From positions 38,230-102,229 of the forward strand of contig JABLXU010000012.1 of assembly GCA_013177805.1 (NCBI GenBank): 64,000 nt of DNA. The letters run 5' to 3'. The stretch comes from Candidatus Omnitrophota bacterium (lineage in GTDB: Bacteria; Hinthialibacterota; Hinthialibacteria; Hinthialibacterales; Hinthialibacteraceae). Both the position numbers and the translations under genes were made by a program. Positions 1 through 7,844 of this stretch are shown here, in pieces. Positions within the stretch are counted from its first letter, which is position 1; each line of letters starts with the position of its first letter. Under the pieces are notes generated by a model. It was not told where the DNA came from and searched no databases. It was given only the letters and a program-made list of their open reading frames with translations.

Positions 1-1020
1 TTTTCCCTGGCCGGAAGCGTGTCCTCCACCATTTACGCGTCGTTTTGGATTTCCCCTTCCGAGCGCCGGTATCTTTTGCCCTGCTACCTGTTGCCTCTGC
101 TTTCTCTCACGATGGCACTGTTCACATACCGCGATCGGATTTCGATCTGGATCAAATCGTCCCTCTTGATCTGCGTGACGGTTTACAGCGCGGCCGTGGT
201 CCTGCCCGAGGCTCTTTCCTTGCGCTGGAGCGAATTGAAATTGAGTTACCCCTCCAATGTTCAAAGCCTGGACCGGCTGGCGCGGGAGAAAGGCCTGCGA
301 TTCGGCTATGGCGATTATTGGAACGCGAAATTCATCACGATGTATTCACGCGCGGGCCTCCGGGTTAACCAGCTTCATCCCAACCTGGCTCTCTATGCCT
401 GGATCAATAATCTTTCCTGGTATGGCAACGATCCCGGCCGGAAAGGGAGATTCCCTGGGTATCAGTTCATTGTGACGGACCGCATGCAGACCAACCGGAT
501 TTTGGAGGAATTCGGCGAACCGGCCTTCCGGCAACCCTGCCGAGGAAGTGAAATTTTCATTTACAACCGCCAGGAGGATTATCGGTTCCGGAACTATTTG
601 CGCAGCCGCCTCTCCCGGGATCTCCACGCCCCCGTGGAGCCGGCTTCTCTCGCGCTTTCGAAACCCGATGGGGCCGCGTGGGACACGGCCGCCGTGGGGA
701 TCATCCCCGCCACGGGAGAATTGTCCGTGCGGTTCGATCCCCCTGCCTTGGGGAATCTGCTGGAAATCGCGGCGGATAACAACGATGAATACGAAGTGCG
801 GATCTACGGTCCGGACAGGGAGGCCGACGATGCGCCCCTTTTGGGTTCCGTGGTGGTTCCCAAAGTCACCGCCCGGGGTCTGCGGAGCCGGATTCTCCCT
901 CTTCCGGAATCCGCGCAAACTCAGTCCGTTGCCCGGGTAGTGATCCGCCCCATTGCCGGGGATGGCTTTTACGGCGTGGGGCATGTGTTCATTTATGAGG
1001 ACACCTGGCGCAAATGGTGA
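1..1020 (+). CDS. Polytopic membrane protein, C-terminal part (5' end outside window)
   Basis: The reading frame is open to the first base of the window, so this is the 3' part of a longer gene; the GTG at 19 is only the first start-like codon inside. The visible protein begins with the end of a hydrophobic region (about residues 15-70, with an ERRYLLP motif between two membrane segments) followed by about 260 soluble residues. This arrangement, membrane segments followed by a soluble tail, is common in GT-C type glycosyltransferases and related sugar or polymer transfer proteins; that is inference. A tail segment near residues 80-170 is rich in Tyr, Trp and Asn. No catalytic motif is visible in this fragment. 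It is followed by a convergent lipoprotein gene. Confidence 0.6.
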   Translation, partial: FSLAGSVSSTIYASFWISPSERRYLLPCYLLPLLSLTMALFTYRDRISIWIKSSLLICVTVYSAAVVLPEALSLRWSELKLSYPSNVQSLDRLAREKGLRFGYGDYWNAKFITMYSRAGLRVNQLHPNLALYAWINNLSWYGNDPGRKGRFPGYQFIVTDRMQTNRILEEFGEPAFRQPCRGSEIFIYNRQEDYRFRNYLRSRLSRDLHAPVEPASLALSKPDGAAWDTAAVGIIPATGELSVRFDPPALGNLLEIAADNNDEYEVRIYGPDREADDAPLLGSVVVPKVTARGLRSRILPLPESAQTQSVARVVIRPIAGDGFYGVGHVFIYEDTWRKW

Positions 1021-1096
1021 ACAGGCCCGGTCCATTCTCCGCGTAATCCATATCTGATCCACGCCCGTTGTGATTCCATCCAGTGGAACCATGAAT

Positions 1097-1645
1097 TTAT
1101 TGATTCGGTGTGTTGGTCTCCGGTTCCACTATTTCCTTAATTTCTACCGGCAATCCCTGAAAAACGCCTGTGGGCACCAAGGATAAATCCTCAATTTGGG
1201 TGTGGGAATTGAATTCCACACGCAAGTCCCGGATACCTTGTTCGAAACAGCAACCGACGTAAATCACCGTGCGGCCCTTTTCAGACGCCACGCCCACGGC
1301 TCCCCGCCTTTTGAACGGGCCCATCTCCTCGAGATTGGCTTCCCACCATTTTTGCAGCCGCGCGGGGGACATTTTTTCTTTCAACGCGGGAGAAAATAGG
1401 GTCATTGGGTGTTGGAAATCTCCACCTGATACCAGATTCAGGCACAGTTGGGCAATTTGGGCCACATTTCCGGAAGACACCACCGTTTGTATTTCTTCCT
1501 CGGAAATGAAAATCCGGGGTGGGTGCAGATCACGCGAAACAGCGTCCTCGGCTGTTGTTTTTTCCCCGTTCTCCGGCTGGATGGAGCAACAGAGGAGTAA
1601 AAAAACACTCGGAATCAACAAAAAAAGAGGAATCCAATTTCTCAT
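1097..1645 (-). CDS. Small predicted lipoprotein, function unknown
   Basis: A 182-residue protein with a hydrophobic N-terminus ending in a double cysteine (Cys19-Cys20), a typical lipoprotein signal. The mature part starts with a charged low-complexity stretch (residues 22-40) followed by a compact alpha/beta-like domain. The segment around residues 55-95 (repeated 'QLCLNLVSGGDF' type helices and 'KWWEANLEEMGPF') recalls DUF3887 or nuclear transport factor 2-like folds, but I cannot assign a family. It probably sits in the periplasm or inner face of the outer membrane. A perfect 17-bp tandem duplication lies just upstream (1663-1696). Convergent with the preceding gene and not in an evident operon. 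Confidence 0.65.
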   Translation of the reverse strand: MRNWIPLFLLIPSVFLLLCCSIQPENGEKTTAEDAVSRDLHPPRIFISEEEIQTVVSSGNVAQIAQLCLNLVSGGDFQHPMTLFSPALKEKMSPARLQKWWEANLEEMGPFKRRGAVGVASEKGRTVIYVGCCFEQGIRDLRVEFNSHTQIEDLSLVPTGVFQGLPVEIKEIVEPETNTPNQ

Positions 1646-1662
1646 AGCGCTTGCCCTCCCTC

Positions 1663-1696
1663 CATGTTGTATAAATCTTCATGTTGTATAAATCTT
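1663..1696. repeat. Perfect 17-bp tandem duplication upstream of lipoprotein gene
   Basis: The 17-mer CATGTTGTATAAATCTT occurs twice with no spacer (1663-1679 and 1680-1696). Read on the minus strand, each copy contains a TTTATA stretch that could act as a -10 element for the gene starting at 1645, so the duplication may have doubled a promoter element. Confidence 0.85.
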
Positions 1697-1723
1697 AACG
1701 AAGGGAAGAACGGAACATAACGG

Positions 1724-2413
1724 TTAGCGGCCGGAGGTTTGTTTATTGGGATCCGATTTCCAGATCACATACGAGTAAATGACTGGTACCAAGGCGACCA
1801 CGGCGATTCCAGTGATGAGCACATAGATCAGGAACGATCCCCCGGTAAACCATGGGAGTATCAGGATTACGATCCCCAGAACGGTGAACAGGATGCCACC
1901 CAGCTGGTGGGTTTTCTGCCAGGACAACTCGCTGGAAAGCGTCCACGGCGTGCGGATGCCCATGAAGAAATTGCTATGGATTTTCCTGATACTGATCCCG
2001 ATGATGACGAACAGGAAACCCACGCCGGTAAAGACGATCTTGTTCATTTGGAATCGGTGTCCCAACGCGCTCAAGACCAAAACCCCATGCAGAATAGTCA
2101 TGAACAGAAATAGACCGATGGCAATCGCCTTGTAGGCCGTCTGGGATTGCTCCAGGTTCAAACGCCGGGGTTCCAGCCAGGGAATTACCAGAAACAACGC
2201 CAATAAGAAAACAGAAACCAACGGGATGCTAAGCAGGCCTTCGAACTTCGATCCATAGCGGTCCGGCTGCCCGTCGATTCCCCAATGGACGGGAATTTTC
2301 TGCTCCGGCCCCACTTGAATCCACCCATAGACCGAGAGGATAAGCATGAAGACAAGCGCGCTGATTCCAACGTAAACAACCGGTTTTAAATTCATCCGCT
2401 TTTGGGTATCCAT
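1724..2413 (-). CDS. SdpI/DUF1648 family membrane protein
   Basis: About 229 residues and six membrane segments. The N-terminal part has the DUF1648 signature (IPVHWGIDGQPDRYGSK, membrane segments on each side), and the middle has the SdpI-family signature NFFMGIRTPWTLSSE followed by W-x-x-THQLGG. In Bacillus subtilis SdpI is an immunity protein against the SdpC toxin; most distant homologues have unknown function, so only the family is claimed. The start at 2413 is chosen because GGGAGAG lies at a proper distance; the longer frame to 2479 has no such site. No sdpC-like toxin gene is seen nearby. Confidence 0.85.
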   Translation of the reverse strand: MDTQKRMNLKPVVYVGISALVFMLILSVYGWIQVGPEQKIPVHWGIDGQPDRYGSKFEGLLSIPLVSVFLLALFLVIPWLEPRRLNLEQSQTAYKAIAIGLFLFMTILHGVLVLSALGHRFQMNKIVFTGVGFLFVIIGISIRKIHSNFFMGIRTPWTLSSELSWQKTHQLGGILFTVLGIVILILPWFTGGSFLIYVLITGIAVVALVPVIYSYVIWKSDPNKQTSGR

Positions 2414-2482
2414 GAACGCTCTCTCCCTATGATTGCATCCGTCCCTTATGTTGGACGGCATGTTTCCTATTGTACCCAATCC

Positions 2483-3415
2483 TTACCGGCTGCGGCGGGA
2501 TTTTTTGACCTTGACAAACTCCAAGAGAATCGAGGAAGGATCGAAGGATTCGTTTACGAGCCGTTCCCGCGCGATGGCGCAATAGTCCGGATTGAGGTCG
2601 ATTCCGATGAAGTTCCGCCCGGCGGCCTGGGCGGCGAGGGTTGTCGCGCCCGTGCCGTTGAACATATCGAGAACGATGTCGCCCTCAAATCCGGCCTCGG
2701 GGGCGCGCCGGAAGGTGTACATCCAGATCAGCCGCAGCGGCAAGGCTGTCGGAAACGGGCAGGGATGGCAGCCGGAACGCTTCACGTCGGCGGGGTAGAT
2801 TGGCCATACCTGCATCGTGAGGTTGCGCCACTCGGCCTGGGTCATCCGGCTGGCTTCTTTGGCCGCCTTGGCGATGGGCGGCGGCGGGCCGTCCTTCACG
2901 AAGACGTTGATGAACTCGATGGTGTTGTCTTCGTAGAGATTCGGCGGATAGGGATAGCTGCCGAACATCTTGACGGTGGTTTGCTTCTGCCAGACAAACA
3001 GGCTGAAGCGGTGGAATCCGGGAATGCCCGCGAGGATGGTCTGCTCGATATCGCTACAGATGTTTTTGAGATGGCGGGTGTGCTGGCTGTTTATCACTTT
3101 TTTGGGGATGGGCATGATGGGCGTGACGATGGCCAGTTTACCGTTGGGGATCAGCACCCGGAACGTTTCCTTCCAAACCGCCAGCAAATCTTCCAAGTAG
3201 TGCTCATAGGTCGAGTGGCCGATTTGCCCTGGAATGTCGTAGTCGATCACGTTCCAGTACGGGGGGCTGGTGACCGCCAAGGCCACGCAGGCATCCGGCA
3301 GATGGCGCAACGTGGCCCGCGCGTCGCCGGTGTGGATTTGGTTGAGCCACCGGCCAGGCCAGTGGGAAGGATCAGGAATGCGGTAGGGGGAGGTTTTCAT
3401 TGAAGCCTTAGTCAT
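2483..3415 (-). CDS. DNA methyltransferase, TSPPYW type (N4-cytosine or N6-adenine)
   Basis: A 310-residue site-specific DNA methylase of the N4/N6 family. The catalytic motif IV is TSPPYW (about residues 49-54), the form most often seen in N4-cytosine enzymes, and the S-adenosylmethionine motif DMFNGTGATT followed by GIDLNPDYC is near residues 250-275. Catalytic motif first and SAM motif last gives the beta-class order. The ATG at 3415 overlaps the stop of the upstream ATPase gene by 8 bp; an alternative ATG is at 3400. The overlap implies translational coupling. No restriction endonuclease gene is next to it, so it is either an orphan methylase or part of an ATPase-methylase unit. Target sequence cannot be told from here. 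Confidence 0.9.
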   Translation of the reverse strand: MTKASMKTSPYRIPDPSHWPGRWLNQIHTGDARATLRHLPDACVALAVTSPPYWNVIDYDIPGQIGHSTYEHYLEDLLAVWKETFRVLIPNGKLAIVTPIMPIPKKVINSQHTRHLKNICSDIEQTILAGIPGFHRFSLFVWQKQTTVKMFGSYPYPPNLYEDNTIEFINVFVKDGPPPPIAKAAKEASRMTQAEWRNLTMQVWPIYPADVKRSGCHPCPFPTALPLRLIWMYTFRRAPEAGFEGDIVLDMFNGTGATTLAAQAAGRNFIGIDLNPDYCAIARERLVNESFDPSSILLEFVKVKKSRRSR

Positions 3416-4595
3416 CCACGGAGTTCAGATAGAAATACCAGCGGGTTAAACGGTTGCGGAATTTATATTCCCCGCGCTCTTTACCAGGAACCAAGACGTT
3501 GAGTTTTTTCATCCGCTGCAAGAAAGTGTTGAATTTTTTCTTCTCTTCTTCATTCAATTGCTTTTCGATTGCACTTTTTTTGAATTCTAAATCAAAATCA
3601 AAGCGTCCCAATTTTTTGAGAATATTTTTATAGTCCTTGCTCCGTAACGCCTTATAGACTTGTTGATCCACGAATTTCCGTCCCACTTCTTCCGCGGAAG
3701 CCGCGACAGCCGAAATGGCGGTCTCCTTATCGATAACGGATTGCTCGGCGATCCAAAACGCGGCATCACCCAACAGATGCATCAAGCGGGGAAGGCCGCC
3801 GGAAAAATCGCAGAGAATATTCATGGCTTCCTGGTCCACCTGCATATTCACTTTTTGAAAGGCCTTGTCGAAAAAAGTTGATCTCTCTTCCTGTGTCATA
3901 GCCTCAATGAGGGCAATCTCGAAAATCCTTTCCACAGGGCGATGGTGTTTGACGATTTCGCCGTATTTCTCTTGTGTCCCGCAAACGATAAGGAGAAGAG
4001 GCACGGGAGCGCCACTGACCGCGTTTTCATCCACCAGGCGCTTTAGAAATAAGGCGAATTCCGGCTGCCCGGCGATCCCGTTGATCTCGTCCAGGATAAG
4101 AATCAAGCCTTTAGAGCGGGGAGAAAGGGTTTGATAAATAGATCGCAAGAAAGGCAAGAAGCCTTGTTGGATGGAAGGCGCGTCTTTCTTCAATTTATCG
4201 AGCCGGAGAGTCATCCCGAACAAGGTTCGCTCTCCAATATACATACTCACAAAATCGCGTATCTTGCTGGAGGTTGATTGCCGGACGGCGTCAGATTGGA
4301 GTATCGCCTCCACGGTGGTCATGGCCAGGCCGTCCAGGGAATTCTTTTCACCCAGCATAACGTGGAAGCCACAGAGGCCAGTATCCGCTTCCGCCATCAC
4401 CCGGATGAGCCGCGCCAGGGAGGTTTTCCCAATGCCGTATTCCCCCATGATATAAACCGCCTGGGGTTTCCCGTACGCGACCTGTTTGGCTGCGCGGTTG
4501 ATCCGGTCGATTTCATTCCGGCGGCCGACAAAGAGATCCACGGGAACCGGCTGCCCCGGGTGAAAAGGGCTTTCTCCCTTGCGCTCGAACCGCAT
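3408..4595 (-). CDS. AAA+ ATPase of ORC/Cdc6-like type
   Basis: A 395-residue P-loop ATPase. Walker A is GEYGIGKTS (about residues 51-59), Walker B is LILILDEING (about 165-174), and a sensor-like CGT follows near 205. The start 'PVDLFVGRRNEI-RI' is the usual entry of STAND/ORC-type ATPases. The C-terminal 100 residues (VYKALRSKDYKNILKKLG... NVLVPGKERGEYKFRNRLTRWYFY) look like a winged-helix DNA-binding domain. The downstream methyltransferase start overlaps its stop, so the two proteins are very probably made together. Function unknown: a DNA-linked switch or motor serving the methylase is inference. The gene looks more AT-rich than its neighbours, which may hint at transfer. Confidence 0.85.
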   Translation of the reverse strand: MRFERKGESPFHPGQPVPVDLFVGRRNEIDRINRAAKQVAYGKPQAVYIMGEYGIGKTSLARLIRVMAEADTGLCGFHVMLGEKNSLDGLAMTTVEAILQSDAVRQSTSSKIRDFVSMYIGERTLFGMTLRLDKLKKDAPSIQQGFLPFLRSIYQTLSPRSKGLILILDEINGIAGQPEFALFLKRLVDENAVSGAPVPLLLIVCGTQEKYGEIVKHHRPVERIFEIALIEAMTQEERSTFFDKAFQKVNMQVDQEAMNILCDFSGGLPRLMHLLGDAAFWIAEQSVIDKETAISAVAASAEEVGRKFVDQQVYKALRSKDYKNILKKLGRFDFDLEFKKSAIEKQLNEEEKKKFNTFLQRMKKLNVLVPGKERGEYKFRNRLTRWYFYLNSVDD

Positions 4596-4610
4596 GGTCT
4601 ACCTCAGTTC

Positions 4611-4638
4611 AAAAAAATATCCTGCCGCCGCAGGATAT
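4611..4638 (-). terminator. Intrinsic terminator after the sugar isomerase gene
   Basis: A perfect 9-bp stem ATATCCTGC / GCAGGATAT with a 4-base loop lies at 4617-4638; on the minus strand it is followed by seven T residues (A tract 4611-4617 on the plus strand). It lies 40 bp after the stop of the gene ending at 4679 and 16 bp before the start of the ATPase gene. Confidence 0.75.
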
Positions 4639-4678
4639 CATACAACCAAAGTAAAAAGAATAACCAACAGAGATGCCT

Positions 4679-5578
4679 TTACGCTTCAGCCCACTGCTGC
4701 TTGAGATACGCCATCATCTTGGGGATTTCCACTTCGGGTTTTCCCTCGATGCCGCACTCGAAGCTGCAATAGTCCTGGTAGCCGATTTCCTTGAGCGCGC
4801 GGAAGCCGGGGCGGAAGTCGTCGTTGGCGTCGTAGCCGGGCTGCTTGCGGCTCGGGCGGCTGGCCAGGTGCACGTGATGCAGATATTGGCGGGCGGAGAG
4901 GAAGGCGGAATATTCGCAGACTTCCTCGATACCCATGTGGTAGAAATCGCCCATCATGCAAATGGCGGGATGATTGACTTCCTGGCAAATCTTGGCCGCG
5001 TCCGACAACTGGCGGACATACCAGGTCTCATGCCGGTTGAGGGGCTCGAGGAGCATGCGGGTGCCGGCTTTTTGGGCGTGATCGGCGATTTCATGCAGGA
5101 AATCCAACAGCATGAAGCGCGCGGCTACCAGTCCCGCCTGGCTCTGGCTGTTGAAGGCAGGCACGAAGATGAGGCCGGTGGAGCCGAGTTGTCCGGCGGC
5201 GTCCAGGATCTGCTTCATCGATTCCATGGCTTCCTTGCGGCGGTCGGCAAATTCGGAAACAGGCACGCCCCGGAAGCCGGCACAGATGGCGCTGACTTGG
5301 ATGTTCCGGCCTTTCAAGGCTTCCTGAAACTCGTTGACGCGCTTATGAAGGCCGCCGCCGCCCGGCTCGATGCCCACGAATCCCCACTCTTCCATCTTGT
5401 CGAGTTTTTCCGCCAGTGTCTTGCCGGGGATGATGCCTTCCTGGCAAGAGAATTTCAACACGCCTTCTTTTCCAGAAGGATTAAGGGAAACCGCGGCCTT
5501 GGCCGTGGATGCCCCGGCCAGCAATCCCGCGCCGAGCCAGGTGCTGCTCGCCAAAAAAGTTCTTCGGGTTTGAGTCAT
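4679..5578 (-). CDS. Tat-exported sugar phosphate isomerase/epimerase-like TIM-barrel protein
   Basis: About 299 residues. The N-terminus TQTRRTFLASSTWLGAG is a twin-arginine signal. The rest is the xylose-isomerase-like TIM barrel (AP endonuclease 2 superfamily), closest in flavour to hydroxypyruvate isomerase: GFVGIEPGG, LLEPLNRHETWY, MMGDFYHMGIE, HVHLAS and FECG supply the usual Glu/Asp/His metal ligands. It probably isomerises or epimerises a sugar or sugar acid outside the cytoplasm; substrate unknown. The start at 5578 is chosen because GGGAGG lies 7 bases upstream; the in-frame GTG at 5593 would place that site inside the gene. Such exported isomerases are common in Planctomycetes and Sumerlaeota-type genomes. 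Confidence 0.88.
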   Translation of the reverse strand: MTQTRRTFLASSTWLGAGLLAGASTAKAAVSLNPSGKEGVLKFSCQEGIIPGKTLAEKLDKMEEWGFVGIEPGGGGLHKRVNEFQEALKGRNIQVSAICAGFRGVPVSEFADRRKEAMESMKQILDAAGQLGSTGLIFVPAFNSQSQAGLVAARFMLLDFLHEIADHAQKAGTRMLLEPLNRHETWYVRQLSDAAKICQEVNHPAICMMGDFYHMGIEEVCEYSAFLSARQYLHHVHLASRPSRKQPGYDANDDFRPGFRALKEIGYQDYCSFECGIEGKPEVEIPKMMAYLKQQWAEA

Positions 5579-5648
5579 GGTTTTACCTCCCACGGATTGA
5601 ATGATCCATGTGAATATGGATATTTTTTATGCAAATCGATGTTGCCCA

Positions 5649-6626
5649 TCATTCCTGAATCCACCGGGCGGCGTCAAGAGCGTGGTAGGTAAGAATCAGA
5701 TCCGCGCCGGCGCGTTTGAAAGCGGCCAGGTTCTCCATGACCACGCGCTTCTCATCGATCCACCCGCGCGCAGCCGCGGCCTTGACCATGGCGTATTCGC
5801 CGCTGACGTTGTAAACGGCCAGGGGTAAATCAAAGCATTCGCGCAAATCCCGGAGGATGTCCAGATAAGGCAATCCCGGCTTGACCATAAGGAGATCCGC
5901 CCCGGCTTCCTGATCCAGCCGCGCTTGGCGCAGGGCTTCGCGGCGGTTGGGGGGATCCATTTGATGCGAACGGCGGTCGCCGAAGGCCGGGGTGGATTCG
6001 GCGGCGTCCCGGAACGGGCCGTAGTAGCCGGAAGCGTATTTCACTGAATAAGCCAGGATGGGGGTATAGTGAAATCCCGCCGCATCCAGGCCTTGGCGGA
6101 TGGCGGCCACCCGGCCGTCCATCATGTCCGACGGGGCGACGATGTCACACCCGGCGCGGGCGTGGGCCAGGGATTCCTTTACCAGGATCTCCACGGTTTC
6201 GTCGTTGAGGATGCGTTCCCCGTCGAGCAGCCCGCAATGGCCATGGCTGGTGTATTCACACAGGCAGACGTCGGTGATCACCACCAGGCCGGGGCAGGTT
6301 TTTTTGATGGCTTCGACCGCGCGGGGAATCACGCCGTGCTCCTGCCAGGCCTGGCTGCCGGTGGCGTCCTTGGCTTCGGGAATGCCAAAAAGGATCACCG
6401 CGGGGATGCCCAAGTCTTGCACGCGCCGGCATTCTTCCGCGATCTGGTCCACGCCGAGTTGAAAACAGCCGGGCATGGACTCGATCGGATTGCGCGCGCC
6501 GGCCCGGTGCGTGACAAACATGGGGTAAACCAGGTCATCGAGCCGGACATGATTCTCGCGAACCATATCGCGAATCCGGGGATTCATGCGCAACCGCCGG
6601 GGACGGTGTAAAAAGGGATAAGGCAT
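5649..6626 (-). CDS. hemB: Delta-aminolevulinic acid dehydratase (porphobilinogen synthase)
   Basis: A full-length 325-residue enzyme that joins two 5-aminolevulinate molecules to porphobilinogen, the first common step of tetrapyrrole (haem, cobalamin) synthesis, in the cytoplasm. Both Schiff-base lysines are present: Lys196 in YSVKYAS and Lys249 in LMVKPG. The active-site metal cluster is the zinc type, with Cys121, Cys123 and Cys131 in DVCLCEYTSHGHCG, rather than the Asp-rich magnesium type. The gene stands alone; no other hem gene is adjacent, and the gene 70 bp downstream is unrelated. Confidence 0.97.
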   Translation of the reverse strand: MPYPFLHRPRRLRMNPRIRDMVRENHVRLDDLVYPMFVTHRAGARNPIESMPGCFQLGVDQIAEECRRVQDLGIPAVILFGIPEAKDATGSQAWQEHGVIPRAVEAIKKTCPGLVVITDVCLCEYTSHGHCGLLDGERILNDETVEILVKESLAHARAGCDIVAPSDMMDGRVAAIRQGLDAAGFHYTPILAYSVKYASGYYGPFRDAAESTPAFGDRRSHQMDPPNRREALRQARLDQEAGADLLMVKPGLPYLDILRDLRECFDLPLAVYNVSGEYAMVKAAAARGWIDEKRVVMENLAAFKRAGADLILTYHALDAARWIQE

Positions 6627-6704
6627 GAGGTTTCACTCCGGAATTGAATGTAAGGTGGATTGAGCACCGCGAAGTCCACCAAGAACGCTGATTCCGATCA
6701 CTAC

Positions 6705-6842
6705 GGTTCATCCGAGATGTGCGTACATCATGAGGTGAAATCGATTTCATTCCCTCCGGGATGAGGGCGGACACCAAGGTCCGCCCCTACAGAAAATCCC
6801 TCGCCCTACCCTTCTCCCTGGGGGAGAGGGAAAGGGTGAGGA
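6705..6842 (+). repeat. MITE-like element, copy A (left fragment)
   Basis: Left end GGTTCATCCGAGATGTGCGTAC, followed by the shared body: GATGAGGGCGGACACCAAGG hairpin region and the CCCT-rich palindrome. The right terminal inverted repeat found in the other copies is not recognisable after 6842, so this copy is truncated or decayed. See the copies at 36420, 38151 and 44087. Confidence 0.75.
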
Positions 6843-6934
6843 AAAAAACATATCATTACGCGTTCACGTTTCGGATGGCGTATTCCTCTCCTTATTGCGT
6901 CCGCGCCTCGGCGGGGAAAGGATCGATTCTCAAA

Positions 6935-7831
6935 TTACCCCCGCCATTCGAGCGAGAAGGTTTTCCCGTCGTCTTGGCGGTTGCCGCCGAAGGCATGCAG
7001 GGTGAACGATCCGCCCCGCGCGGTCAACTCGGCTTCGATCCAGCCCACGGGATCGACGTCCCGGAAATTGTATCCCACCGCGGGCAAGTTGATCAAATGC
7101 ACACCGAGGTGCTCGAGATGTTGATAGACATGCGAATGGCCGAAGACAAGGGCTTTCACGGCGGTGTGCGGTATCACCGTGGCGAAGAAGCGCTCCGTGT
7201 CAAGCAGGCTGCCGTCTTCATCGCCGAGGGTATGATGGAAAAATAACAGTGTGGGGGTTTTATCGGCGGATCGCAAATACGAAGAGAGCCATTCCCGCTG
7301 CGCCTTGCCCAGCAGGCCGGGAACCTGGTTGGTGAATAGCAGCGAATCCAAGAGTATAAAACGGACCGGTGGTTTTTCGATAATCAAGACATGCTTCCCC
7401 CGGACGGATTGCTGTTCTCCAGGATGCTCCGTGAATGCGTTGAGGAAATTGGCGCGGTGATCGTGATTCCCCAGCACCATACCCACCGGTATTTTCTCCA
7501 CGAGCGGACCGGTCAAGGTTTTAAGCATGGCGTAGTTACCGGGAAAGCCTTCGAGGCGGGCCAGATCCCCTGTGATAATCGCCCCTTCGGGACTGACCTC
7601 CAGCACCTGCTGAACAGCCGCCTTCATGTTTTCATAGGGGAAAAAGCCGCGGTACTCGTTGGTGATGTCTTCGGGCACATGCGTGTCCGACAGGAACGCC
7701 CAGCGGGTGGATTCGCGGGAATCGTCACCAAACGTCCGTGGAACACCGAGTGCCGCGATGGCCCCCATTGAGACCGCCGCCGTCCGTAGAAATCCCCGCC
7801 GGCTTAGATTATTGTGCAAGAGTATCGGCAT
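6935..7831 (-). CDS. Tat-exported calcineurin-like metallophosphoesterase
   Basis: 298 residues. The N-terminus LSRRGFLRTAAVSMGAIAAL is a twin-arginine signal. All metal motifs of the calcineurin-like phosphoesterase family are present in order: FLSDTH (about residue 45), TGDLA (about 87), GNHDH (about 120), FFHH (about 195) and FGHSHVY (about 229). It should hydrolyse phosphate mono- or diesters in the periplasm with a two-metal centre; substrate not predictable. It shares strand and 13-bp spacing with the exported FAH-family gene upstream (7845-8714), so the two probably form an operon. Confidence 0.9.
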   Translation of the reverse strand: MPILLHNNLSRRGFLRTAAVSMGAIAALGVPRTFGDDSRESTRWAFLSDTHVPEDITNEYRGFFPYENMKAAVQQVLEVSPEGAIITGDLARLEGFPGNYAMLKTLTGPLVEKIPVGMVLGNHDHRANFLNAFTEHPGEQQSVRGKHVLIIEKPPVRFILLDSLLFTNQVPGLLGKAQREWLSSYLRSADKTPTLLFFHHTLGDEDGSLLDTERFFATVIPHTAVKALVFGHSHVYQHLEHLGVHLINLPAVGYNFRDVDPVGWIEAELTARGGSFTLHAFGGNRQDDGKTFSLEWRG

Positions 7832-7844
7832 GATTTGAATCCTT

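Noticed and set aside
2402..3403. 333-residue plus-strand frame opposite the methyltransferase
   Set aside because: Antisense shadow; low-complexity Gly/Arg/Val content and no family motif, while the minus strand carries the clear methylase motifs.
4673..5692. 339-residue plus-strand frame opposite the sugar isomerase
   Set aside because: Antisense of a clear TIM-barrel gene; no recognisable domain.
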